From: Euwallacea fornicatus
Lineage: Eukaryota > Arthropoda > Insecta > Coleoptera > Curculionidae
Assembly: GCF_040115645.1 (NCBI RefSeq)
Contig: NW_027096077.1
Span: forward strand, 1-64,000
Direction of reading: 5' to 3'
DNA: 64,000 nucleotides
Made by a program: the position numbers and the translations under genes. Shown here piece after piece: positions 34,159 to 44,470 of this stretch. The notes beneath the pieces are model-generated. The model saw only the letters and a list, made by a program, of their open reading frames with translations, ran no database searches and was not told where the DNA came from. The first letter of the stretch is position 1, and every line of letters begins with the position of its first letter.

Positions 34159-35434
34159 CAGGGCGTCTCGGAAGTAATGGAACAAAAAGCAACAGCAGGT
34201 TTCTGTCATCAGAATATTACGATCCAACGCAATTGTTGCATTCCGAAAGTTGATATTAAAAAATATATAGAGTGTTAAAGTTAAAATTTTATTTTTGATT
34301 TTATTTCATATCTTCGGAATTTTTTGATATATGACAATGAAATTTGGTATACGGGGGTTTTTGGACGCGATAAACAATCTAATGCTGTCGGTTTTATTGT
34401 CGTTAATAAAGGGCTCCCTTGAAACTGCTTTAGTTAGTTAAAAGGATTTTAACTTTTTTCTATGCCGCTCCAGTAACCATATTAATTAAAAATATTATTC
34501 TGTCTAATAATAATAATATTAATAATAATCTTTACTTCCTAGGAAATAGGCTAACGACCGTTAGGTCTTTCTGCCCTCGTTTAGAATATTTTCAACTTTT
34601 CATAGAGTTTTTTCAAACTTACTCATATTTGAACAACATTAACATAAATTAAATTATGGATTCTTATAAGTTAAATTATGAATTACGAAAGAAAAAAAAA
34701 GAAAAAAATATTACATTGGAAATTAAATTTATGAATTCTAATGAAAATAGGAGTAGGATTATTTTAGGTTTAGAAATGTTCTAACAGTTTGGATGCAGGA
34801 AAAAGGAAGCGGGATTGTTTTGTTTGTCTTGCTTAGCAAAGAGGGTTTAGTATGTCTAGGTTGTGAGTGTTGTTTTTCTATTGGTTTTTAGTTGTAATAT
34901 ATAGTCTCATACATTACCTTATATTACAATGTTTCCCCTTTGCTTCCGTTCAATCAAAACACGAAACAATATTATTTTGACATGCAAAAGGAAAGAGGAT
35001 GCCTGTACGTAATTCCTATTGTAAATGATATAAATGTGATGTAAATTTTGAGGCTACTAATAGGTACACCTTTTTTGTTTCAAATATTAAACAGAATAAT
35101 ATTTTTAATTAACATGGCTACTGGAGCTGCATAGAAAAAAAGTTAAAGCGTTTTTAACTTACCAAGGCAGTTTCAAGGGCGCCCTCTATTAGTTACAATA
35201 AAACCAACAGCATTAGATTGTTTATCACGTCCGAAAACCCTCGTATACTAAATTTCATTACCATAAGTCAAAAGACTCCGAAGATATGAAATAAAATCAA
35301 AAATAAAATTTTAACTTTAATACTGTATATTTTTTAATATCAACTTTCGGAATGCAACAATTGCGTTGGATCGTAATATTTTGATGACAGAAACGTGCTG
35401 TTGCTCTTGGTTCCATTATTTCTGGGACATCTTA
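34159..35434. mobile_element. Non-coding long-TIR DNA transposon
   Basis: Starts CAGGGCGTCTCGGAAGTAAT, and its inverse ends near 35434, with TA-rich flanks. Inverted repeats of about 330-345 bp (34159-34505 and 35105-35434) include the block GTTGATATTAAAAAATATA and its inverse. The 600-bp centre is AT-rich, with no ORF and a (TAA)n run at 34506-34530. It resembles the window's DD41D elements in architecture but encodes nothing. Confidence 0.85.
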
Positions 35435-35438
35435 TATA

Positions 35439-35720
35439 TAAGCGTCGTGCTTATACCCGACCATCAGCGGCACGTGCGACAACTCAGTCTCTGCATCGTC
35501 ATGAAGTTTTGACGAGTAGGAGGGTCGCGGTGGTGAGCGCAAAAGGGCTGGTCGCGAGGCTGTCTGGAGCTGCCGTTTTTGCAGATTTTGATAGTAGTTG
35601 CAAATACTTCAGTGAGGCCGTGGAAGACTGACGTGGAAACGGTTTCACGTAAACAGCCGTTGTACACGAGTCAATCGATCCTGAACTCTAGGCGCAAGTC
35701 GATGTTGATGTCGGAGTAGT
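35439..35720 (+). rRNA. 28S (large-subunit) rRNA gene fragment
   Basis: This much more GC-rich stretch contains segments I recognise from eukaryotic 28S rRNA. They are AGCGTCGTGCTTATACCCGA (35441-35460), then GACGAGTAGGAGGGTCGC near 35511, then TAGTAGTTGCAAATACTTC near 35592, and AACAGCCGTTGTACACGAG near 35651, followed by TCAATCGATCCTGA. They are in the same order and at about the same spacing as in animal 28S. Only about 280 bp of a roughly 4-kb gene is present. Internal differences from the conserved sequence suggest a non-functional relic. It abuts the end of the 34159-35434 transposon at a TA that occurs in the rRNA sequence. Confidence 0.8.
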
Positions 35721-36663
35721 TAGCAATCACGCGAGAATCCACGGAATCCAGAATAAATGCTGAGTCTATGTTAATATTATTATAAATAGAGAGGTAAGGA
35801 TGTATGTGGGCCATTATTGCTATTATTATTATCGAAGTCAGTTGTTAGTTATCGTTGTTAAGATATTTGTAGTAATTTAATTAATAAATAATTTTGTTTA
35901 ATATTTCAAGTTAGTAAAAACGTAATTAGCTTAACGAAATTATTATATTGTGTGTATACGACGAAAAAATATGTGTGAAGTGATACACTGTTGTAGGCCG
36001 GACTGTCCACTATATAACGCACACAATTAACGTAATAGTTTTTCCTTGTATTCGAATTGTTTTCAATTTAAAATCGAAAATTTTGTCCATTTAACTGATT
36101 TTCCATCTCTTGAAATGAAAAAGGTGCCATATCGAGGGATAGATTTTTGATCGTCCTGTATGTTGAATGCGTTGAATTTTCAAATTTAAATTGAATAGAA
36201 TACGATTAGAGAGAAAAGCTAATATATTAACTGTGTGTCCGTCCTATAGTGGGTAGGCAGGCTGGTACCGGTATCTTCTTGTCACGTGACCGTACTTTGT
36301 GTTTTTCTGTGTGTACGTAGTTTATATTTCGAGTACCTTTACATAATGATTTTCCACGTACCCGTAGTGTATTTCCGCGTGCTCTTAATTTGTATTTTAC
36401 ATGTGTCTTTCAAATTTTAGTTAGAAACGGTCCGAACGTAAGACAAAATTATCACATTAGTCTTATGCGTCGGACAGAGGGTAGATTTCTTTCTTGGTCG
36501 AGGAAAATCTTAAAAAAACTTTTCTTCGATCCTTTTCACTCGCAGTGCTCTTTCCTTGTATTTCTCAACAGAGGCAATGGAAAGTATGAATAAATTTCCT
36601 CCGCCATCTGATGAAGAAGATGCAGGTGTACTTTATTTTCTACTTGCCTATACTCTATATATA
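35721..36663. other. Unassigned region with a weak candidate first exon
   Basis: No TE signature recognised. Near 36577 an ATG opens MESMNKFPPPSDEEDAG and is followed at 36626 by GTGTAC, a possible splice donor. Upstream (36230-36330) sequence is less AT-rich and includes CACGTG. This could be the 5' end of a host or TE gene whose remainder was displaced by the next transposon, but the evidence is thin. Confidence 0.3.
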
Positions 36664-38714
36664 CAGGATTCCCTATTTAAAGCTGTGATTTAAAATTTCT
36701 GAAAAACGATACGTTGTACGAAAAAAAAATTCAAATAAAAGTTGTCCGATAAAGAGGGAGACATGTCATGAAGACGGTGACTTTTAGCCAAAACGTCATT
36801 TTAAGGTCATTTCAAGGGCAACTTTTTTTCCAAATGGCAACCCTGTATTTTTTAACAGATCCTCGCAGACTTTCAAACAATAAACATCTTTTATTTGAAC
36901 AATTTTTTTATTAGACATTTTGTTGCAGAGTTATCCTTAATTTTTGTCCAATTTTTGAGATAGTCGAAATTATTGCCTTTTTTAAAATAAAGTTTTGCAA
37001 TTCATATTCCGTTTAAAACTGATAAAAATCCTTCTATCGAATCAATAAAAAATATATATATCTACGAAAAAAAAATCTTAAATTTCCTCTTGTTAGAATC
37101 TACCTTATAACAAGGTCTACAGGAAATCTATATTCTTTTTTTCGACAAATTAATTGTCTTGTGTGAAATTATTCAAAATTCAATAATTGGAATGGATTGC
37201 TACAGTTTGGATCAAAAATTAGAAAGGGCTTTTATTTATGGAGAGGCTGGAAGAAATGTTAGTGGTGCAGTAGAACTTTATGCTGAAAGATTTCCAAATG
37301 AAAGAGTTCTCTATTGGACGAATTTAACAGTGTCATTAAAAATTTCAAAGAAACGAAGACGTTGAAAACAGAAAACACAATTGCTCCCGAAGTGCAACAC
37401 ATGAAGGCACTCAAATGGCAGTTTTTGCAGCTGTTGCTTTCGATCTCTATGTAAGTTGTCGTCAAATTGCTACAGAATCGGGAGTATCATAGATAAGGAT
37501 CCAAACAATTAATATGAATAAATATGAGTAAAGGTGAATAAATACTAATCCTTACCACATTTCTTTTCATCAGGAACTTCATGGAACTGATTTTGAAAAT
37601 CGAATCAATTTTTTTAAGTGGCCAAGGCACTAATTAAATCAAAATCGCAATTTCTTCTGTAACGTTTTGTTTTCGGACGGATCCTCATTCACAAACCATG
37701 TTGCAGTGAATCGCAATAATTGCATTTTTGGAGTGTTGTAAATTTACACTGGCTTAAAGAAGTTGAACGTTAAAGACCATGATCAATAAATGTATGGTGC
37801 GATATTGTCGGGAAATATATATTTGGATTTTTTTTCATTGAAGGAAACTCGAATGGAGAAATGTACCGCAATTTCTTGCGTAATAAACTTCCGAAATTGT
37901 TAGATAACATTCCACTTGCGATTAGACGGGTGATGTGGTATCAGTATGACGGCTATCCATCTTATTTTTTTAGAATGTGTCGTGAGTTTTTTTATGAACT
38001 GTTTCTAAATCAATAGATTTGATAGAGCGACCTAGTGAATTGGCCTCCTAGGTCATCTGATTTGACCTCATTACATTTTTTCCTATGGTTTTTTTTTTAA
38101 TGACAAAGTTTATGCAGAAGTACCAACAACTGCAGACGACATAAAAAAAAGAATTGATGAACGGGGAGATTTTGCGCACTGCAAACAATTTTTTTCGAAT
38201 AAGAGTTGATACGTGTTTGGAGCAGGAAAAACATTCTTTTGAACATTTTCTTTCATAAGTTTTTCAAATCGGGATTTTAAATTAATTTGCCAAATACATT
38301 TTTTTTATTGTTGGATAGAAGGATTGTTATGAGTTTTAAACAGAATATGTATTGCAAAACTTTTTAAGAACAAAAATGCAAACATTTTGACTATTCATTA
38401 CTTTACGTAGTATTTCAAAAATTGGACAAAAATCGAGGATAACTCTGCAGCGAAATATCTAATAAAAACATTGTTCGAATAAAAGATATTCATTTTTTGA
38501 AAGTTTAGAAGAATCAGTAAAAAAAAATATGGGGTTGCCATTTGAAAAAAAAATAGTTGCACTTGAAATTACCTTAAAATGACGTTTTGACTAAAAGTCA
38601 CTATCTTCATGACACGCCCCACTTTTTACCAGACAACTTTTTTTCAACTTTTTTCTTCATACAATGTACCGCTTTTGAATAATCTTCAATCACAGCTTTC
38701 AATGGGACACCCTG
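36664..38714 (+). mobile_element. Decayed mariner-like element with long TIRs
   Basis: Ends are CAGGATTCCC and GGGACACCCTG, with TA on both sides. Long inverted repeats (36664 to about 36960, and about 38420-38714) share AAACGTCATTTTAAGG-type blocks and their inverses. A broken transposase lies between them. Confidence 0.82.
37180..38210 (+). pseudogene. Mariner-like transposase remnant
   Basis: Order of pieces on the plus strand: an N-terminal helix-turn-helix with YGEAGRNVSGAVELYAERF (about 37240-37300). Then comes CRQIATESGVS (second HTH, about 37460). A first catalytic segment LFSDGSSFTNH lies near 37675. A second region, RVMWYQYDGYPSYFF, lies near 37930 with the expected aspartate. A third lies near 38050. 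The pieces are in several frames with stops and indels, so it is inactive. The layout resembles the DD41D group, but the spacing cannot be counted because of frameshifts. Confidence 0.72.
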
Positions 38715-38731
38715 TATATACATTATAGATA

Positions 38732-40027
38732 CAGGGTGTCTCGTATTAGTAAGCTAATTCAATAACCGAAGATTCCTTAACGAAAATAATCAGACTTTTC
38801 TTGTGGCACTTTTTCTTTAGTGTTTTTTATATTTATCATACAGTTGAAGTTAGTTTAAAAAATTGTTAATAACTTGGGTGTTTTTTAAGATATTTTAATA
38901 TTTTAATTAAATTTTGCAGTGGCGTATAGTTCGATTAGATGCACATTTTCTATGGTTTGGATAAAAAAATTTACAGAAACGATAGTAAAATGGGGGGTCG
39001 CATGTACTTTTCGCCCCCAACTGTTTTTTGCCCACGTCAACGATTCGTTTGTTTAGTTATTTGAATTAGCTGTGTCGTTATTTGGATTTCTTCGTTCTTG
39101 CAAAATTTTGATTTACACCGTACGTTGGAAGATGTTTTGGCTTATTGCCCCTAATACGTGATTTCCGGTTTTTATTTACGTCGAACATGTACCACGAAGA
39201 AGAAATTTCACAAATTGTCCATAACAATCTGGATATTGGCACGAGAATGATTGCTTTTCAAATGGAAAATCGAGAGAATAGTAAGTTCAACATACACCAA
39301 ATGCTAAAATGACAATCGTATGTGTGTTTTGGAACTACGGTCTCGACATAAATAGCAAATGGAAGCCGTGTATGGCGGGGCAATAAGTTGAAATATTTTT
39401 TGTGAAGTAAGCTATAAATCTAAATTTTACAAGAATGAAAAAATCCGAATAAAGGAACAACTAATTTCAATAGTTAAACAACAAATGTACCATTGGCGAG
39501 CGCCAAAAAAAGTTGGAACGAAAACGTATACACGACCCACTATTTTTCCGATTCTTTTTACATTAAAAAAAAATTTAAATCATAAGAAATGTACACTTAA
39601 TCGAACTATACAAGGGTATTCATGCTATACGGCATGGAATATTGTGACCAAAACACGAGGCTTTCAAAAAGTTTTATCTTTGGACTATATGAGGGTCTAT
39701 TATGACTACTTTTTAAAATTATTTTCATATTATACAGGGTGTCCCTAAAGCCCTAAAAGTATCAAAGTTGTGTTTTTTTTAATGAAACCCCTTGTATATT
39801 ATTACATTTTTGAGTTCTTCGTTCAAAATAAGTGTGTATTTTAATAAGATTTACAGTACCTAACACTTAAGGTTTTTTAAATAATTAAAATGTTATCAAA
39901 ATTTTACATAATTTTCATGTTTTAAACACTTAAAAGAAGTATTTAAGTTATGTAAGTGCAATTTGCAGTGTAGTGTAACAATAGATAATATTTTGTATCC
40001 CAATCATGATAAATTTGCTATCTTATA
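38732..40027. mobile_element. Degenerate transposon fragments starting CAGGGTGTC
   Basis: Two starts of TIR type (CAGGGTGTCTCG at 38733 and CAGGGTGTCCCTAAAGCC at 39736) follow TA-rich sequence, but no matching inverted ends are present. Between them a short ORF (39188-39310) begins MYHEEEISQIVHNN and resembles a transposase helix-turn-helix. A second (39485-39748) has no recognizable motif. I interpret these as truncated Tc1/mariner-superfamily remnants. Confidence 0.5.
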
Positions 40028-40746
40028 CAGGGTGTGCAAAAATGAAAATTAATCTAGTAAAAATTTTAAGTGGTCATAACTACATTAGTTTAAACGCAAT
40101 GCCACATTTTTTAACTTACCAGAATATGTCTGTTTAGTTGCTTATCGAATGGTACTAGGACGTTTACAGCTAAGTCTTCGCGTTTTTACAGAATACAGTA
40201 TATAATTGTTCTTTGCACCAGTTGGTTTGTTTCTGTTCAAAGTTCTAAATTACGTATCAACTATAACATAAAACAAAAACAAACTAATTATAACAAATGT
40301 TCAAAATGTCGACCGTCCATTTTTCCAGACACTTACAATTCTTTTTTCAAAACCACTACTAATTCTGGACAACATTTACGGGGTCAAACGCGTCTCTTAA
40401 ACGTATTTTTATGTCATGCGGAGTTGTCGGAGGCGTATTGTAGACAATTCATTTTATGTATCCCCACATAAACAAATCTAGAGGAGTTAAGTTCGGGGGT
40501 AGGGGGGCAAATTTTGAAATCAATTTCTCCCAATACACCTTTTTTTCAAGTTGACATTTAAAAATTGCCGAACTTCACGATGATAATGAGATGGAGCTCC
40601 ATTCAATTGAAGCCACATGATGTTTCTAATATTTAAAGAGAGTTTTTCTAATAATACTGAAAGTTGGTGTGAAAAGGAAATCTAGAAACATCATTGTCTA
40701 CAATACGCCTCCGTAACTTGCGTACACAATACGAGTCAACCATGCC
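40028..40746 (-). mobile_element. Truncated DD41D element
   Basis: Left end CAGGGTGTGCAAAAATG follows TA at 40026-40027. A minus-strand transposase remnant follows, and the element is cut at 40746 by a solo LTR. No right TIR was found. Confidence 0.7.
40290..40680 (-). pseudogene. DD41D transposase C-terminal remnant
   Basis: On the minus strand the second catalytic region reads LNGAPSHYHREVRQFLN, where the usual aspartate is asparagine. It is followed by RCIGR and a frame-broken proline-rich third region with a downstream LLICLCGD-like stretch. Then comes a TPPTTPHDIK-like C-terminal segment in the neighbouring frame. Motif order and spacing match the DD41D transposases elsewhere in the window. 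The catalytic change and frameshifts mean it is dead. Confidence 0.72.
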
Positions 40747-41062
40747 ATTTATATGATAACTATTTCCATATTACGAAACATGAAAAAGAGTTTAACTGCG
40801 TAGTGTTTACTATTGTCTAGAACTTACAATCAGACAAAATACTACTCTTTACTGCGACGTAATATAGGAAATCATAGATTCTAGAACCCTCATGCATAAC
40901 AAGCATATTTTTTTATATAAATTAGTTGAAACAAAGAAAGAAGGGGTTCCGAATTTTACCTTAGTCTAGTATTGATGTTGCTCAAAATGAGTATAAATCG
41001 TAATAATAAATGTATATATATATATATTCTTTTAATAAGTTTGTTCGAAACTCAAACTTAAT
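40747..41062 (+). repeat. Solo LTR of the errantivirus family
   Basis: Aligns end to end with 31843-32163 (inverse), including the block TAGTGTTTACTATTGTCTAG and the TTGTTCGAA..CTTAA end. It is flanked by TGCC at 40743-40746 and 41063-41066, a plausible 4-bp target duplication. Its right flank is a fragment of the 1.56-kb repeat. Confidence 0.85.
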
Positions 41063-41155
41063 TGCCGGGTAAGAATAAATTCCTAGACACTATTCAAATA
41101 GAACTAATACTAACAGATATTCAAATATATACCTGTCTCTCTCTGTTCCCGTAAG
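41063..41155. repeat. Fragment of the 1.56-kb tandem repeat
   Basis: GCCGGGTAAGAATAAATTCC to CTCTCTGTTCCCGTAAGAA matches 9883-9975 (next to the split LTR) and 11451-11540. It abuts the solo LTR at the same position at which the repeat abuts the full-length element. Confidence 0.75.
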
Positions 41156-41649
41156 AATGATAGAACAACAACAAGAAATTACATTTTCACAAAACACATA
41201 CCCATACACGCGCACAAATACCTATACAAGCAAACTACAAACTATAATAAACGCGACTAATTAACAACAACAACAACGACGATACACGGAAACGGTGGCT
41301 GGTCGAAACGTAAATAATGTCGCGCTCAATTTGTCGTCCTAGTTTTGTTGAAACGCTTTGTGACGCCATTGATGTAAATTGACTCAGTGGGGGCGGAGCT
41401 TCCGAAACGCACAAAAAATATAAAATTTTCGGTAATTCACGACCAGTCCGTCAGACATCAAGGTCTGTGCTGGTACAAGTTTGACCTTGTCAAGGGCTGT
41501 GCCGATTTAGAGGTTGAACTCCTGAGATTAACAAAACAGCGGGAAATTCGTGTGTTTTTAAATACAGAATCGTGTAAAGATATTCTTTCTTTTACAAAAT
41601 AATATTTTTTATTTCAGAAGGAAAAAAAGAAGCAAAAGAAAAGGACTAA
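41156..41649 (+). other. Probable LINE 5' leader, no gene
   Basis: Contains an ACAC-rich microsatellite (41195-41225), a (CAA)n run (41262-41277) and less AT-rich sequence leading into LINE ORF1. It resembles the 5' region of the minus-strand LINE at 56500-56730, which has a similar AC/GT stretch. No convincing ORF. Confidence 0.45.
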
Positions 41650-43190
41650 AAAAGATGACGGAATTTCAGAGCAAATGAGCCATGGAAGATGTTACTAAGA
41701 CAGCTTAAGAATGCCGACGGAACCCCGCCGCACGAATGGTGTTGAACCAGCATCTGTACGACGATAACGCAGCAAAAGATAGGAAAATTGAAGAGCTGCG
41801 AAACATAGTGAAAGAACTGACGAAAAGCAACCGTAGATTGTTTGAGGCTCTTTAGCGAGTTGAAGAAAAATTGGATCGGCTGAAACGGGCGAAGAAATGC
41901 AGAAACTGGATTTGAGATCGATCTGCGACTGCATAAAATTAGCAGTATCAACACGAAATAGATAGATAACTGATCGGGAAGAAAATCTCTCCAATAATTA
42001 TTAACAATGTCGATGATTGGACCACCGTCTGCAACAGGCTACGGTCCAAAAATATTGTCTACAGAAAGGTAAAAATGATCGGACAGGGGGTGGCAATACC
42101 TCCTAACACAGCGAAAGATTACCGAGCCATGATAAGACTCCTGAAACAAGACAAAAAGGGGTTCCACACATACATCCTGCTTGAGGATAGGAAAATCCGA
42201 GCAGTAGTAGGCCTGATTCCTCGTAACGTGATCGAAAAAAAGGTCAAAACCGACTTGGCTGAACAGGAAATTCAAACCTTCTCAGTTCAAATAATGAGAA
42301 GCAGGGTAGACACGAGGATTTTACCATTGATGTTGATCCAGATAAACCCTATTGGATATGGGGTTTAGAAAATAATCACACACAAGATACTTCTATGCTG
42401 CTTTTATTTATTGCAGTCAGAAGGCACGCCCGTGTTGTCGCTATCAAAGTTCCTCAAGAACTGACTATCCAAAGGATTTTTAAGTTTCCATTCTTTTACA
42501 ATTAGGGACCTCTACTTTAGGCACCCTCTGATTTATCACCACGGCCATGTGTTTCTTTTTACACTTCTTTCTGGACAATGCAGGTAGAGTCATAAATCTA
42601 ATAAACTAGACTCTTCAAAGAAGTAAAATATTAGAGGACATGAAACTATTGAATTTTAGGACAAGTTTGATTTTTACCAGAAATCCAACAAACCCCAAAG
42701 ACAAAGACAAATTCTTCGCTGTCCAAAGATGCTGCCGATCTGAGTGTTCGAGTAGAAGCCCAAAGGTAGCAATCCGGACCGGCGCAATTCCACCGTTTCA
42801 AAAAATTCGGCAGTCGCAGCGATATCGCACGGCCGCATCAAAGTACGTGAAATGTGGAGAGACCCATCTAACAGAACAATATAAAATTGTGGTGGACCAC
42901 ACCCAACAAGCTGCAGGGGATGCAAGAACGCTTTCCAACCCCCCAAATCAAAAAAAGCGACACCTAAAAAACAAATGAAAGTGGTTCCAGTTCCGCCCCC
43001 TTTCAAACCAGGAACCAGTTATGCTGGAGCAGCATAAACTGAAACCCAACCCAAGACGACGAAGAAAGAAGAGCCTATTTATTTATATCGAGCTCTAGAG
43101 CAAATGCAGATGATGTACTCAGCAATGAGTGCATTTTTCGCAAAATCTGCCAAAACTATAGGTTTAAATGCTAGTACACCCAAAACCTTT
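41650..43190 (+). pseudogene. Jockey-clade LINE ORF1, broken by frameshifts and a solo LTR
   Basis: Gag-like ORF1 of a non-LTR retrotransposon. The N-terminal coiled coil reads LYDDNAAKDRKIEELRNIVKEL-like at about 41745-41815. The PRE_C2HC-type domain (VDDWTTVCNRLRSKNIVYRK, 42010-42070; MIGQGVAIPPNTAKDYRAM, to about 42360) is interrupted by a 341-bp solo LTR at 42350-42690. A worn zinc-knuckle part (CVKCGETHL-like) follows near 42840-42870, and a C-terminal MQMMYSAMSAFFAKSAK ends at about 43160. These proteins bind element RNA. Many stops and frame changes make it a relic. ORF2 does not follow directly; another ORF1 copy does. Confidence 0.85.
42350..42690. mobile_element. Solo LTR in LINE ORF1 with 5-bp target duplication
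   Basis: 341 bp starting TATTGGAT and ending ATCCAACA, tips that pair except for one base (TG..CA type with the first G lost). It is flanked by AACCC at 42345-42349 and 42691-42695. Removing it joins the ORF1 coding sequence at the conserved NPKDK position. It contains an internal TTTTATTTATT stretch. Copia or BEL origin is possible from size and 5-bp duplication, but unproven. Confidence 0.82.
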
Positions 43191-43219
43191 AGCACTTCAG
43201 CACTGCTATGTCGAGGAGG

Positions 43220-44470
43220 TAAAGGCCATGTTGAAGAAATAATCTGCCACGATGGAACAGTAAACCGAGATGCTAAGAAGCATTAAAATTAGCATTGACA
43301 ACAATGACAGCGAGGAAATCAAGAGGAAGAAGAAAAAGGTAACCAGGACAGGACACCTCAAAACCAGCGGGAGGAGGGACCGCCGCAAGAGCAGCTGAAT
43401 ACCGAAGGCGAGGAAATGGAGGAAGTGGATCTGAGACGGATCTAAAGGGAGCAGAAGAAGGAGAAGAAGACTGCAGGAAGTTATAAACCGAGATGCCCCA
43501 GGACCAAGTAAGGTTGTTGACTCAATAAAAACCGAGCAACAGGAACAACGAAAAGTCTCACCAATTGTAATTAATAACTCACAAGATTGGACTGTAGTCT
43601 GTAACAAATTCAGAACAAAAAATATTGGCCACAACAAAGCCAAAATGTCGGGAAATGGAATGACGATCACGCTCAACACAGTAGAAGACTACAGGACGAT
43701 GGCAAAGCTGTTGAGGGACGAGAAAAAGGAGTTCCGCACAATACATCTTGTCAGAAGACAAAAAGGTGAGAGCCGTAATAGGACTTTTTTCGACCAATGT
43801 TACGGAGAAAAAAGTCAAAAAGGACCTCGCGCAACAAAGAATAGTCCCCTTCTCCGTGTAAAGGAAAGGAGTCGGGTCGCCAAACAGATCTTTGCCCAGT
43901 ACTCATTCAAGTAAACGAAAAAGATAAAGAAAATATTTTCGCAATAAAACACTGTTGCGACTTCAGCGTGATAGTGGAGGCACGGAGGTAGCCAAAAGGA
44001 CCTACTCAGTGCCACAGATGCCAAAAATGCGGGCATTCACAAATATTCTGCACCGCGGCTGCAATGTGCATAAAGTGTGGCGAAAACCACCACAGTGACG
44101 ATTGCAAAAAAGCCAAGAACGTACCTGCCAAATACGTCAACTGCGGAAGACCCTACCCAGCTAGTTACAAAGGCTGCAAAGAGGTTCTATAAAAGTCAAA
44201 GGAACTGAAAAAGCCGGAGAAACAAGAGGCGAAGAAAACAATGAAAGCCGTCCCTCCCCGGTCAACATTCAAACCTGGAACAAGTTACGCAGGAGTAGCC
44301 AAACTCGGCGTAAAGAATCCAGCAGTCAAACAAGTGGCTGCTGATTTTCAACAGGATCTCAAGCAAATGCAAATAATGTACTCTACCATGAGTACATTTT
44401 CACCAATTTCCCTAAGTTACAAAGTGAATGGCTCTACGCCCGCAACTTACAGCACTGTAGATAATATCAT
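43220..44470 (+). pseudogene. Second Jockey-clade LINE ORF1, decayed
   Basis: A charged Lys/Glu-rich linker (43300-43480) precedes the PRE_C2HC-type domain, which reads SPIVINNSQDWTVVCNKF at 43560-43610 and then SGNGMTITLNTVEDYRTMAK. Zinc knuckles CHRCQKCGHSQIFC (44012-44053) and CIKCGENHHSDDC (44067-44105) follow, with a third pattern after them. The C-terminal QMQIMYSTMSTF ends near 44400. Frames change several times. It lies directly after the previous ORF1 relic and before ORF2, so the two ORF1s belong to two LINE insertions or an internal duplication. Confidence 0.83.

Noticed and set aside
37259..37465. 68-codon minus-strand ORF
   Set aside because: Overlaps the plus-strand mariner-like transposase remnant and shows no motif.
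43206..43679. 157-codon minus-strand ORF rich in Leu/Ser
   Set aside because: It is the complement of LINE ORF1 coding sequence, and its hydrophobic composition comes from the antisense of Lys/Glu codons.
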